Assembly: GCA_023414875.1 (NCBI GenBank)
Contig: JAEZMV010000012.1
Span: 62,001-126,000 of the forward strand
Reading direction: 5' to 3'
DNA length: 64,000 nt
DNA from: Bacillota bacterium
Lineage (GTDB): Bacteria; Bacillota; Clostridia; Lachnospirales; Lachnospiraceae
Part shown: positions 50,983 to 60,380 of the stretch, piece by piece
Layout of the letters: each line of letters begins with the position of its first letter
Position numbering within the stretch: position 1 is the first letter of the stretch
Program-made: the position numbers and the translations under genes
The notes under the pieces: generated by a model
Told to the model about the DNA's origin: nothing
Seen by the model: the letters and a program-made list of their open reading frames with translations, nothing else
The model's database searches: none

Positions 50983-52227
50983 TCATTTTCTTAGATCATC
51001 GAGCAATTTTCTTACCTCACCCATATCAGGATTAATTACTGCTGCTTTTCCGGTTGCCAAAGCCGCACTCTTAATGTCCTTTAATCCGCTACCACTGACA
51101 ATACTGACGACGCACTCGTTTCCACGAAGTATGTTAAGCTCCTGCAGTTTCAGGATACCGGCAAAACTCGTAACACCCGCAGGTTCTCCGAATACTCCCG
51201 TTCTTTGCGCCAATATTCTCATAGCCATCAGTATTTCTTCGTCTTTCACATCAATCATAAAACCGCCGGATTCCTGAATGGCCTTCAAAGCCTTTATTCC
51301 ATTTCTGGGGATCCCGACTGATATACTATCTGCGATTGTACTGGGATTTTCATAATCAAACTCATAGGTGTTATTATGAAAGGCTCTCGTCACCGGATTG
51401 GATTTTGATGCCTGAGTACCAACAAGCTTAGGAAGGGTATCCACCAAACCCAGCTTGTAGCACTCAAGAAAGCCCTTCCAAACCCCTGCTATGGAACAGC
51501 CGTCTCCGACTGCGACAACAACAAGCTCCGGAGCTTTCCACCCAAGCTGTTCACAGATTTCATAGGCTACCGTCTTCTTTCCCTCTACCAGATAAGGATT
51601 GATCGCGCAGCTCCGATTGTACCATTCGAATTCCTCAGCTGCTTTGTAACAAAGCTCTACCGCTTCATCATAGGTACCTTTGATCAGAAAGACATTTGAT
51701 CCATAGATCAAAAGCTGTGTAATTTTAGCTTCTGGAGCAGTTTCCGGGACAAAAATATAAGTCTCGATTCCGGCACTGGCTGCAAATCCCGAAAGGGAAG
51801 ACGCAGCATTCCCGGTAGAGGCAGCACATACCACGTTGCGCTTTAACTCTATTGCTTTCGCTACACCGACCGCACTCGCCCTGTCTTTTAAGGAAGCTGT
51901 TGGATTTCTGGAATCATCCTTTAAAAAGAAGCTCTTCAAGCCTGTTTCCTTTGTAAGCTTCGCAATTTCATAAAGGGGAGTCCATCCCACCTGCAAAGGT
52001 TGAATTCCCTTCGTATCCTCAATCGGTAATGCGGGTAAATAACGCCATAGCGAGTAGTTGGTATTACACCTTAAATGTTGGTGGGTCAGTTCCTTTTTCA
52101 TTGCATCATAATCAAAGATTACGTCCAATATCCCATCAATACCACAATACTTACAGGTATAATGTATTTCTGCCTCATTATATTCTTTACCGCACTTTAC
52201 ACATTTTAATTTTGTTACCTTACTGAT
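50983..52227 (-). CDS. Threonine-synthase-like PLP enzyme with N-terminal zinc ribbon
   Basis: A fold-type II PLP enzyme. The PLP lysine lies in NPTASLKDRASAVGVAKA (residue 114 of the long form). The phosphate loop is STGNAASSLSGFAASAG, and VAVGDGCSIAGVWKGF follows. The first conventional start (TTG, 52128) would cut off an in-frame zinc ribbon, CVKCGKEYNEAEIHYTCKYC. This ribbon is usual in such threonine synthases. The only open codons before it follow a TAA, and the one correctly placed after AAGGTGAT is ATC. I therefore annotate from 52227, with start codon uncertain. In this locus it may act on an amino-acid-like purine fragment rather than phosphohomoserine. Confidence 0.82.
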   Translation of the reverse strand: MSKVTKLKCVKCGKEYNEAEIHYTCKYCGIDGILDVIFDYDAMKKELTHQHLRCNTNYSLWRYLPALPIEDTKGIQPLQVGWTPLYEIAKLTKETGLKSFFLKDDSRNPTASLKDRASAVGVAKAIELKRNVVCAASTGNAASSLSGFAASAGIETYIFVPETAPEAKITQLLIYGSNVFLIKGTYDEAVELCYKAAEEFEWYNRSCAINPYLVEGKKTVAYEICEQLGWKAPELVVVAVGDGCSIAGVWKGFLECYKLGLVDTLPKLVGTQASKSNPVTRAFHNNTYEFDYENPSTIADSISVGIPRNGIKALKAIQESGGFMIDVKDEEILMAMRILAQRTGVFGEPAGVTSFAGILKLQELNILRGNECVVSIVSGSGLKDIKSAALATGKAAVINPDMGEVRKLLDDLRK

Positions 52228-52232
52228 TTATA

Positions 52233-52238
52233 TCACCT
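52233..52238 (-). promoter_or_regulatory. Shine-Dalgarno five bases before an ATC codon
   Basis: AGGTGA on the minus strand lies 5 nt from the ATC at 52227 and about 100 nt from the first conventional start. This spacing supports translation of the zinc ribbon from a non-standard start. Confidence 0.5.
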
Positions 52239-52402
52239 TCTTTAATAATTACCTTATAGTTACTTATGTAGCTATGTTGCTCAGTAAAATATCCTATTGA
52301 ATCTATTATGATATAATTATATAAATTACTATTGTATAGTATTTAGCTGCACTTGCCTGATGACTTTTATACACATAAACACCATGTGCAAGTATTAACT
52401 AT

Positions 52403-53353
52403 TCATAAGGTTATAACCGTACCCGAATTGCCTCTTAATGCATCCACCGCGTTATATAGCGAAGTAATGATTGCTTTTTTACCTAAACCAAGCTTTGCAA
52501 ACTCCAGAGCCGCCTGAACTTTCGGAAGCATACTGCCAGGAGCGAAATGTCCCTCCGTAATATAATGCTCACACTCCGATACCGTTATATGGTCAAGCTC
52601 TATCTGGTTAGGTTTTTTAAAGTTGAGTGCTACTTTCTCTACTTCCGTAAGTATCAGTAGAATATCTGCACCTACCTCTTCTGCCAGCTTTTCAGCTGCC
52701 AGATCCTTATCGATAACGGCAGCGACTCCTACCAGAGTTCCATCTTCTTTTTCCGTCACGGGTATTCCACCCCCGCCGACGGCTATTACAATCGTTGAAT
52801 CCCATAGCTCCTTGATTGCATGAATTTCAACAATTCTCTTTGGCCTCGGTGACGGCACAACTCTTCTCCAGCCTCTGCCTGCATCCTCTTTCATGACATA
52901 ATTTCTTTCAATGGACAGTTTTTTTGCCTCATCCTCCGAATAAAATGGTCCAATTGGTTTCGTTGGATTTTGAAAAGCAGGATCTTCTTTATCCACTACC
53001 ACCTGAGTAACCATTGCTACAACGGGTAAGGATCTGTTTCTGTTCGCCAGTGCATGGCTAAGTCCTTGCTGAATGTGATAACCGATATAGCCTTGGCTCA
53101 TCGCGAGGCAGACATCAAAAGGCATGACCGGAGTAATCTTAGCGGCTGTTTCTGATGCAAGAAGTATCCTTCCGACTTGTGGTCCATTTCCATGAGCAAT
53201 TGCTATTTCATAACCGAAGATACATTTAATATCTGCAATTATTTCTGAGGTTTTCTTTACTACCTCAAATTGCGCCTCTGCCGTCGATTGTGTATTGGAT
53301 TCCTGGAGGGCGTTTCCACCGAGCGCGATTACCACTTTTTTATGCGATCCCAT
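52403..53353 (-). CDS. arcC: Carbamate kinase
   Basis: Carbamate kinase moves phosphate from carbamoyl phosphate to ADP, giving ATP, CO2 and ammonia. The 316-residue protein starts KKVVIALGGNAL and has EIAIAHGNGPQVGRILLAS, GRGWRRVVPSPRPK, VIAVGGGGIPV and ITEGHFAPGSMLPKVQAALE, all standard. ATG 53353 follows GAAAGGT. Beside YgeW and hydantoinase-like enzymes it corresponds to YqeA of the purine cluster rather than to an arginine deiminase operon; no arcA or arcB is present. It is the energy-yielding step of the locus. Confidence 0.95.
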   Translation of the reverse strand: MGSHKKVVIALGGNALQESNTQSTAEAQFEVVKKTSEIIADIKCIFGYEIAIAHGNGPQVGRILLASETAAKITPVMPFDVCLAMSQGYIGYHIQQGLSHALANRNRSLPVVAMVTQVVVDKEDPAFQNPTKPIGPFYSEDEAKKLSIERNYVMKEDAGRGWRRVVPSPRPKRIVEIHAIKELWDSTIVIAVGGGGIPVTEKEDGTLVGVAAVIDKDLAAEKLAEEVGADILLILTEVEKVALNFKKPNQIELDHITVSECEHYITEGHFAPGSMLPKVQAALEFAKLGLGKKAIITSLYNAVDALRGNSGTVITL

Positions 53354-53487
53354 TATAATCATACCTTTCATGAAAACCCGAAAAATAATATGTATACTTT
53401 TTACAATTTACAAAACATTTATCTTAGGTGCAGCTTGATTTCCTAAGGGATAAGACTTATTACTATTCTTCACAGTCTTTCTTTACT

Positions 53488-54852
53488 TTATTGTCTCAGC
53501 TCTTTGATTTTTTTATTATAAGTATCTATTTTGTCATACTCCTTCTCCCAGAATTCAGGGTTCCTCATAGAATCGAGATATTCTTTCTTATAACCAAAGG
53601 GTAGCCAGTCATGTTCTTTTTGTTTGAATAACTGCTCCTTTTTATCACTCCTGCGAAAATCATAGATCAGAGCTTCATCCATCTCAAGGAAAACATCCTT
53701 CATCCAACGATAAAGTACGGTATCACTTGTTTCCAGATATCTTCTGTCCAAATCCTCTATCACTGACTGATACCGGTCAAAGCTGTCCGTTGCTATGGTT
53801 ACAACATTGTCCCCAGGTCCTAGCTTAAGATACTTCACCATTTTGATAGCGCCAAGTATATTACAGATACCGGATACTCCGAAAAGCTCTCTCATACCCA
53901 ATGCGACCTCCGGATCAATACCAAGCTTAACAAGTACTTCCGGAGAATCATGAATCACCTTTAACACCTTCACACAATCATCATCTTTAATCAAAGTGAC
54001 AAAGTCTGTGGTCAGAACATTATGGATCAGCGTACACATTTTATCACCGATACCTTCAATTCTATGCTGCCCCCGTCCTCCATTTGCCAGGGTGGAGCAT
54101 TCATAGGGCTCAAGTGCTGCTATCTTACATTCCGGAAATGCCTTCTTAATCTCATCCCCAGCGGCTAAGGTACCGGCGGAACCCGGTGCAGAGCAGAACA
54201 CTGCTATTCTTCCATTTCCGATACTTTTGACTGCCTCAATTGCAGAGTTTCCGGTTACATACCGATGAAAACGATAATTTGGCATTAATTCAAATTGTGC
54301 CAGTGGTCTGTTTTTCGGATTTTTCTTAAGTTCGTAGGTCCTTTGAAGGGTTAGAATGACATCTGCTTCAGTTCCCGGTGTTAAATCCAACTCCGCACCA
54401 TATTTTCTGATTCTTTCATACCTTTCCTTACTCATATTGTCCGGCATTATAACTACCGCTTGATATCCCATCAGGTTGCATATATAAGAAACTCCAATTC
54501 CGAAATTACCGGTCGAAGGTCCCAGAATGGTATGTTCACCGGGAATAATCTCACCATCCACACAGCCCTCCATTAATGTGGCATAAGCAGGTCCTACCTT
54601 ATGGGATCCGGAGGGAAACTCCATACCAAGCAAAACAATGATATTTGCGTCAACCCCGGTTAATTCCTTTGGCAATACTACTTTTCTAACCTTATCCTCT
54701 GCATCCTTCCAGGTAATATTGAATAAATTGATAGAATCCAGTTCATTCTCCTTCATAGCTTTCAAAGCTTTCATCCTGACCTCCGGATCCATAGTCTCCG
54801 GTTTTAACATCTCTTCATAGGTGGGCCCAAACGGGATTTTTCTTCTCATCAT
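53488..54852 (-). CDS. Fold-type II PLP-dependent enzyme of the ygeW cluster
   Basis: A 454-residue enzyme of the tryptophan-synthase-beta/cysteine-synthase fold. K85 in EFPSGSHKVGPAYATLME is the likely Schiff-base lysine. LGPSTGNFGIGVSYICNLMG binds the substrate carboxylate, and FCSAPGSAGTLAAGDEIKKA resembles the PLP phosphate loop. It does not look like diaminopropionate ammonia-lyase (YgeX), which occupies this slot in enterobacteria. An analogous beta-elimination or ammonia-lyase role is plausible. It lies 23 bp after ygeW; GGAGG is 7 nt before the first of two ATGs. Confidence 0.82.
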   Translation of the reverse strand: MMRRKIPFGPTYEEMLKPETMDPEVRMKALKAMKENELDSINLFNITWKDAEDKVRKVVLPKELTGVDANIIVLLGMEFPSGSHKVGPAYATLMEGCVDGEIIPGEHTILGPSTGNFGIGVSYICNLMGYQAVVIMPDNMSKERYERIRKYGAELDLTPGTEADVILTLQRTYELKKNPKNRPLAQFELMPNYRFHRYVTGNSAIEAVKSIGNGRIAVFCSAPGSAGTLAAGDEIKKAFPECKIAALEPYECSTLANGGRGQHRIEGIGDKMCTLIHNVLTTDFVTLIKDDDCVKVLKVIHDSPEVLVKLGIDPEVALGMRELFGVSGICNILGAIKMVKYLKLGPGDNVVTIATDSFDRYQSVIEDLDRRYLETSDTVLYRWMKDVFLEMDEALIYDFRRSDKKEQLFKQKEHDWLPFGYKKEYLDSMRNPEFWEKEYDKIDTYNKKIKELRQ

Positions 54853-54875
54853 GGTTTTTCCTCCATCTTACTATC

Positions 54876-56069
54876 CTAATCGAAACATCGATAGAATCCT
54901 CTTTTCAACATCATTTCCAAGGTAGCAACCGGATCCTTCACCTTACTGAGAAAAATCATTGCTGCAATGATATAAGGCTTATATCCTGCTTCTTTATATA
55001 AACCGGTTCGATAACGGTCAAATACAGAAGCACTTACCTCCCCCTTTTCGCAGCTGACTCCACTGATGTCAGCTGGCAGGCAGTGCAAATATAATGCGTT
55101 ACCACCCTTTGTGAGCTTCATCATCTCTTCTGTACATTCCCAACTCTTATAAAAAGCATTATGTGATAAAAGATCTCTTTCTAGATTCCTGATTCCTTCA
55201 AAATCATCTTCATCATACCGTTTTGTCCTCTTTTCCATTGCAGCATAAGGAGCCCAGCTTTTAGGATAAACAATATCAGCATTTTCAAAGGCTTCTTTCA
55301 TGGAATTACTAATAGTAAACTTGCCCCCACTTAATTTTGCATTTATACTTGCAACTTCTTCTACCTCCGGCATCAGATCATAGCCCTCCGGGTGTGCAAG
55401 GCTTACCTCCATTCCCATTCTGGTCATAAGGCCAACAATTCCCTGTGGTACTGACAGTGGTTTGCCATAGCTTGGAGAATAGGCCCATGTCATAGCAAGC
55501 TTCTTTCCCTTTAACTGTTCAACTCCGCCAAAATGATGGATCAAATAATTCAGATCCGCCATAGCCTGAGTCGGATGGTCAATATCACACTGAAGGTTAA
55601 TCAGCGTTGGCCTCTGCTCAAGCACACCGCTATCGTAGCCTTCCTGAAGATAGGCAGCGACCTCCCTCATATACTTATTTCCTTTGCCTATGTACATATC
55701 ATCTCGGATTCCGATAACCTCAGCCATAAAAGAAATCATATTGGTAGTTTCTCTGACCGTTTCTCCATGGGCAAGCTGTGATTTTCCTTCCTCCAGATCC
55801 GCAACTGTAAGCCCAAGTAAGTTACTTGCGCTGTTAAAGCTGAATCTTGTTCTGGTTGAATTATCACGAAATACGGATATTGCAAGCCCGCTATCAAATA
55901 TACGTCCGGAGATGTTGTTTTCCCTCATCTTGCGCAGTATTTCAGCCACTGTAAATACAGAGTGGAGCTCCTCCGAGGTTTTGTCCCAAGTTAGAAGGAA
56001 ATCACTATGATACATATTCCGGTTATATAAATTTTCAAGCTTTCCTAATAGGTTATTAATTTCAGACAT
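54876..56069 (-). CDS. ygeW: Knotted carbamoyltransferase YgeW
   Basis: A 397-residue member of the aspartate/ornithine carbamoyltransferase fold. The carbamoyl-phosphate site is SVFRDNSTRTRFSFNSAS (STRTR). Further conserved stretches are NLQCDIDHPTQAMADLNYLI and LYLHCLPADISG. YgeW has a trefoil knot and an unknown natural substrate; in purine clusters it is thought to run backward, giving carbamoyl phosphate for carbamate kinase. GGAGATGATG precedes the ATG. It stands between the hydantoinase-type gene and the PLP enzyme, as in related clusters. Confidence 0.93.
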   Translation of the reverse strand: MSEINNLLGKLENLYNRNMYHSDFLLTWDKTSEELHSVFTVAEILRKMRENNISGRIFDSGLAISVFRDNSTRTRFSFNSASNLLGLTVADLEEGKSQLAHGETVRETTNMISFMAEVIGIRDDMYIGKGNKYMREVAAYLQEGYDSGVLEQRPTLINLQCDIDHPTQAMADLNYLIHHFGGVEQLKGKKLAMTWAYSPSYGKPLSVPQGIVGLMTRMGMEVSLAHPEGYDLMPEVEEVASINAKLSGGKFTISNSMKEAFENADIVYPKSWAPYAAMEKRTKRYDEDDFEGIRNLERDLLSHNAFYKSWECTEEMMKLTKGGNALYLHCLPADISGVSCEKGEVSASVFDRYRTGLYKEAGYKPYIIAAMIFLSKVKDPVATLEMMLKRGFYRCFD

Positions 56070-56114
56070 AACATCATCTCCTTATTATTTATAGTGTTAA
56101 TAGGATTAATCAAG

Positions 56115-57479
56115 TCATTCCTTGATACGTTTACATTTCACAAACTGCCCCCAGCCCGGTCTGCCACGAAATTCTCCATCTTTGAAGACTAATTTTCCTC
56201 TTGAGAAGGTCATGACAGGGTATCCCTCTAGCTCTGTCCCTTCCCAAATTGTATGATCCACCCTAGAATGCATATTTTCCTTTGAAATAATAAATTTTTT
56301 ATACGGGTCATATATAATCAGATCTGCATCACTGCCTACTGCTATCGTTCCCTTTTTAGGTGCACAGCCAAATATTTTTGCTACATTCGAGCAACAGACC
56401 TCAACCACTTTATGAAAGGAAATATTTCCTTTATTTGCTTCACTTAGCATATAGGGATACATATTTTCTGTTCCCATACATCCATTAGGAATCTTTGTAA
56501 AATCTTCCTCTCCCAGCTTCTTTTCATAGGATTGGAAGGGACAATGATCCGTAGCAACCGTTGAAATATCCCCTCTTTTTATTCCCTCCCATAACGCCTT
56601 TCGGCTGTATTCTCCTTTAATCGAAGGAGAACATACATAATTCACTCCGTCCTCCAGGTGATAAACTTCATTTGTAAAATGCAAATAATGAGGACAGGTT
56701 TCGCCATAGATTTCATAGCCCTCAGCCCTTGCCCTAGTAACCTCCTCTAAACCCTCACTGCAAGATAGATGTACGATATATAACGGTGCTTTAAAGGTTT
56801 TAGCAAGATAAATCACTCTTCTAACTGCTTCAGCTTCAACAAATTCAGGCCGACTTTCATAATGATACCAGGCGGAGGTTTTTCCTTCCGCTAGTAGTCG
56901 CTCTGTTCTTTTCTCAATCATACTCCGGTTTTCAGCATGAACAGCTATTAGAACTCCTGCCTCTCTTGCCATTTCAAACAATTCTGCAATTGTTCCATCC
57001 TCCACCATAAGATCCTTATAAACCATATACAGCTTATAGCTGGTTACTCCTAATTCGATCGATTTCTTTAGCTCTTCCTTCATACCTGGTGTCACTTCGG
57101 TTATAGTTGTATGAAATGTATAATCAATGCACGCCTTCGACTTCATTATATTTATTTTCTCTGCTACATCCTCTGTTAAACTCTGCCCCTTTTTTTGTAC
57201 CGCAAAATCAATCACCGTTGTGACTCCCCCGCAGGCAGCCGCACGTGTTCCGGATTCATAACTGTCAGCAGAAATAAATGGACCGACCGATGTTTGAAAA
57301 TGTACATGGGCGTCTATCGCTCCCGGAAGTATATATTTATCCGTTGCATCAATTTCTATCGCATCGCTTGAATACATATTCAATCCAATGGCGGAAATTA
57401 TGCCATCTACCACGGCAATATCGGCTTTATAGGTATCGGTAGAAGTAATAATCGTACCATTTTTAATAATGAGTTCCAT
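56115..57479 (-). CDS. hyuA: Dihydropyrimidinase/hydantoinase-family hydrolase
   Basis: A 454-residue cyclic amidohydrolase that opens hydantoin-like rings. Zinc ligands are in PGAIDAHVHFQTSVGPF, the carboxylated lysine in GVTSYKLYMVYKDLMVEDG, and IAVHAENRSMIE, YIVHLSCSEGLEE and STVATDHCPFQSYEK complete the site. In this locus the likely substrate is a five-membered ring product of purine breakdown rather than dihydrouracil (inference). The start at 57479 follows GGGGTGG; an upstream start adds ten residues. Confidence 0.92.
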   Translation of the reverse strand: MELIIKNGTIITSTDTYKADIAVVDGIISAIGLNMYSSDAIEIDATDKYILPGAIDAHVHFQTSVGPFISADSYESGTRAAACGGVTTVIDFAVQKKGQSLTEDVAEKINIMKSKACIDYTFHTTITEVTPGMKEELKKSIELGVTSYKLYMVYKDLMVEDGTIAELFEMAREAGVLIAVHAENRSMIEKRTERLLAEGKTSAWYHYESRPEFVEAEAVRRVIYLAKTFKAPLYIVHLSCSEGLEEVTRARAEGYEIYGETCPHYLHFTNEVYHLEDGVNYVCSPSIKGEYSRKALWEGIKRGDISTVATDHCPFQSYEKKLGEEDFTKIPNGCMGTENMYPYMLSEANKGNISFHKVVEVCCSNVAKIFGCAPKKGTIAVGSDADLIIYDPYKKFIISKENMHSRVDHTIWEGTELEGYPVMTFSRGKLVFKDGEFRGRPGWGQFVKCKRIKE

Positions 57480-57561
57480 TCCATCCACCCCTTGATTATT
57501 AAATTCCATCTTAATTTCCTATATTATTCCATTATTCAGTCTATTCTCCTGGCAGTTAGCT

Positions 57562-58839
57562 CTAATATATTTTATTACCCGATACATATTTGCTAATGAT
57601 ATTACTGCCCTCGGATATGTATATAAGTCTTTCCAACCTTTGTTTTATATTAAGCTCCTGTGGGTGTGGCAGATTTCCATCATCCAAAACCACTGCATCA
57701 AACTCATATCCGGCTTCGAAGCTGCCAACCTTTCCAAAAAAGGCTCCTCCCCCTTTCGTTCCCAGGTAAAATGCCTCTTCTATAGTCAGCGGCTTCACGG
57801 AATTATCTATGTAGCACCAATATAGCTTTGATACCTGAATGGCATCCGACATTGCCCGAAATATCGACTCAGAGAATCCTCCTGCAATATCACTTCCTAA
57901 ACCTACTGATACTTCTTTGTTAAGATAAGTACGGATCGGCGCTATTCCTGAAGCTAAATTCATATTTGACTGCGGACAATGCGCTACAAATACATCCTTT
58001 TCCTTGATTAAATTAATTTCTTCATCTGTGGAATAAACGCAGTGAGCCATAATCGTTTGGCATTCCCCTCCAAAGAGGCCGACTGCCTCGTATGCTCTTC
58101 CATAGAATTCAATATCCGGGTGTAGCTCCTTGACAAAAGTAATTTCTTTCAAATTCTCTGATAAATGGGATTGTACAGGAAGGTTGAATTGTTTTTGAAG
58201 CTCAGATAATTCCCTCATTAAATCAACCGTACACGAGGGAATAAATCTTGGTGTCAGAATCGGCTTTACATTATTATATTTATTTACCGAATTCTTAATC
58301 CAGCGTCTGGTATCTATAGCAGCTTGAATATAATTTTCTTCACATAGATAATCCGGTGAATTGCGGTCCATGTTCACCTTACCTACATATGCTTTTATAC
58401 CTGTTGCCTCGATTAAATCCATAAGAAGCTCCGTAGCCTCAACATGCAATGTTGCAAAGATAACAGCCCTGGTCGTAGCACTTTTTCTTAAAGCCTCAGT
58501 AAACATGGAATAGGACTTCTTCGCATATTCTAAATCCACATATCTGGCTTCTTCCGGAAAAGCATTGATACTTAACCAATCTAGCAGTTCCAAATCCATA
58601 CCAAGACCCCGAAATGCAAACTGAGGTGCGTGAACATGAAGATCAACTAACCCCGGAATAATTATGGCTTCTGAATAATCCTTAAAGGGAATATTCAGAT
58701 AGGCCTCCGGAAGCCTCTTAAATACCCCTAACGATTTACCCTGTTCACATACAACATAGCCCTGTTCAATAATCTCAAGATAATTCCTATCCCGACTGTA
58801 ACAGATATTCCCCTTTAATGCATAAGTTTGTTCACCCAT
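57562..58839 (-). CDS. guaD: Guanine deaminase
   Basis: A 425-residue zinc deaminase that converts guanine to xanthine. IPGLVDLHVHAPQFAFRGLG, LELLDWLSINAFPEEARYVD, LPVQSHLSENLKEITFVKE, QTIMAHCVYSTDEE and SVGLGSDIAGG are the family signatures. It is the first gene of the leftward locus and feeds xanthine to the hydroxylases. ATG 58839 is chosen because GGAG sits 6 nt ahead, and the upstream ATG lies inside that signal. Confidence 0.92.
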   Translation of the reverse strand: MGEQTYALKGNICYSRDRNYLEIIEQGYVVCEQGKSLGVFKRLPEAYLNIPFKDYSEAIIIPGLVDLHVHAPQFAFRGLGMDLELLDWLSINAFPEEARYVDLEYAKKSYSMFTEALRKSATTRAVIFATLHVEATELLMDLIEATGIKAYVGKVNMDRNSPDYLCEENYIQAAIDTRRWIKNSVNKYNNVKPILTPRFIPSCTVDLMRELSELQKQFNLPVQSHLSENLKEITFVKELHPDIEFYGRAYEAVGLFGGECQTIMAHCVYSTDEEINLIKEKDVFVAHCPQSNMNLASGIAPIRTYLNKEVSVGLGSDIAGGFSESIFRAMSDAIQVSKLYWCYIDNSVKPLTIEEAFYLGTKGGGAFFGKVGSFEAGYEFDAVVLDDGNLPHPQELNIKQRLERLIYISEGSNIISKYVSGNKIY

Positions 58840-59145
58840 ATCCATCTCCGTTTCGATACACTAATCGATTATCAGATTTTTGTTTTACTACTCCCGATAC
58901 TATCATATTCAAAATTGTCCAATAAATTACCTTCCCTGATTTGATTTTATATAAGTATCAAGCTCACATTTGGTTGGATGATATCAAACACGTTTCCAAT
59001 AAAATTGTAACTAGATAGCTTGTATTTTCATTGTTATATAAATTTCAAATCAGAATATATTATATAAACTCGCTTTAAGAAATCCAAAAGGATAATATAT
59101 AGTGGTAAGTTTTATGCCGCCGTTGGCGGCGGAATGGAGGATTAT
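58840..59145. promoter_or_regulatory. Divergent control region with structured leader
   Basis: 306 bp between guaD (leftward) and a membrane protein gene (rightward). Toward the right gene ATATATTAT/ATAATATAT (59055-59063 with 59092-59100) competes with ATCC-AAAA-GGAT (59082-59093). GCCGCC-GTT-GGCGGC (59116-59130) stands 5 nt before the GGAGG. Toward guaD TTGGAC and TAGTAT are poorly spaced. No purine riboswitch consensus was recognised. Confidence 0.5.
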
Positions 59146-59799
59146 ATGAAAAAATATATCAGTTCAGTCGTATTGATTGGATCTGCCTGGGGTATCGTAG
59201 AGGCTACCGTAGGACACTTTTTACATGTTTTCACCTTAGGTATTGGTTGGCTTTTTTGGTTCCCGATTGCATTCTTCTTTCTAAATTCCGTTTACCGAAT
59301 CACACAAAAAAGCAGCTGTATGTTGTATACAGCCGTAATTGCAGCCGGTATTAAAATGATCGATATCTTTTATACTCCAAGATATGATTATGTAATTAAT
59401 CCGGCGGTTTCCATTATTTTAGAAGCAGTGTCGGTCTTAGCTGTATATCATTATCTAGAAACCAGAAAACAGCCCGTTCGTATGAATGCATTTTTGGTTA
59501 TCGTTCCCTGTATCCTATGGAAGGTATTTTATATTAGCTATCTATTCTTTTTGCCGGAAAGCTGGATTCATATTTCCTGTCTAAGCGGCTTAATTCCTTT
59601 TGCTAAGTTTTTCTTCCTGGAAACAGTTATGAACACCTTGATGATTGGTATCTCTTTGCTTGCAATACAAAGGATTACAGCAAGTAAGCATAAGCTATCC
59701 ATCAAATTGGAAGGGATGTTCCATCGCAGTGGCACCTTACTTTGGTTGTTTTCATCCTTAAGCCTAATTTTAGCAGTCATTGTCCAGATAAACCTATGA
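59146..59799 (+). CDS. Membrane protein of the purine/molybdenum locus
   Basis: A 217-residue protein with six or seven hydrophobic segments starting SSVVLIGSAWGIVEATVGHF. Conserved-looking polar residues within the spans (GIVEATVGHFLH, AAGIKMIDIFYTPRYDYVIN) suggest a transport or cofactor-handling role. I do not recognise a family. It overlaps mocA by 4 nt, implying function in maturation of the Mo/Se enzymes or in purine uptake. GGAGG precedes ATG 59146; an upstream start falls before the signal. Confidence 0.75.
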   Translation: MKKYISSVVLIGSAWGIVEATVGHFLHVFTLGIGWLFWFPIAFFFLNSVYRITQKSSCMLYTAVIAAGIKMIDIFYTPRYDYVINPAVSIILEAVSVLAVYHYLETRKQPVRMNAFLVIVPCILWKVFYISYLFFLPESWIHISCLSGLIPFAKFFFLETVMNTLMIGISLLAIQRITASKHKLSIKLEGMFHRSGTLLWLFSSLSLILAVIVQINL

Positions 59800-60362
59800 A
59801 GCATACGGAATGTATTATACTGGCAGCCGGATATTCCAGCAGAGCAGATACGAATAAAATGCTGCTAAGAATAGGAAATAAAACCGTAATCGAGCGTTGC
59901 ATCGAAGCATTTTCTGATGCTTGTTCTCATATTATCGTGGTTGGGGGTTATCGAATCGATGAGCTTCGCCCGATACTAATGAATTATAAGAAGCTTCAGC
60001 TTGTGTATAACGAGAATTATTCCGACGGGATGTTTTGTTCTGTAAAGGAAGGTATTCGCTATATCACGGGAGATCAGTTTTTTATCACTCCCGGAGATTA
60101 CCCTTTATTAAAGCAGGATACCATTGATAAGTTGCTGGAAAGAGAGGAACCCATCATAATTCCCTGTTATCATGGTATCAACGGACATCCTGTCAGAATT
60201 AATAGTAACCTGATTCCTGAAATACTGTGCGGTAACTTTGAAAGTCTAAGAGAATATATAACCTCAAAAACACCTCTACTTTTGGAGGTTGACGATATCG
60301 GAGTTATAACGGATATAGATTATAAGGAAGACTATGATAGAATTTTAAATATGTTATCCTAA
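59796..60362 (+). CDS. mocA: MocA-type molybdenum cofactor cytidylyltransferase
   Basis: A 188-residue nucleotidyltransferase. CIILAAGYSSRADTNKMLLR is the CTP-binding start, then SDGMFCSVKEGIRYI, FFITPGDYPLL and PCYHGINGHPVRINS. MocA converts molybdopterin to the cytosine dinucleotide cofactor used by bacterial xanthine dehydrogenase-family enzymes. Homologues in the selenium-dependent cluster are the YgfJ type. The ATG overlaps the stop of the membrane protein gene. It very likely matures the hydroxylases transcribed from the opposite strand. Confidence 0.9.
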   Translation: MKHTECIILAAGYSSRADTNKMLLRIGNKTVIERCIEAFSDACSHIIVVGGYRIDELRPILMNYKKLQLVYNENYSDGMFCSVKEGIRYITGDQFFITPGDYPLLKQDTIDKLLEREEPIIIPCYHGINGHPVRINSNLIPEILCGNFESLREYITSKTPLLLEVDDIGVITDIDYKEDYDRILNMLS

Positions 60363-60380
60363 CTAAAATAGGGAGGCAGA

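Noticed and set aside
58840..59145. Purine riboswitch in the divergent control region
   Set aside because: Stems exist but no recognisable conserved purine-aptamer core on either strand.
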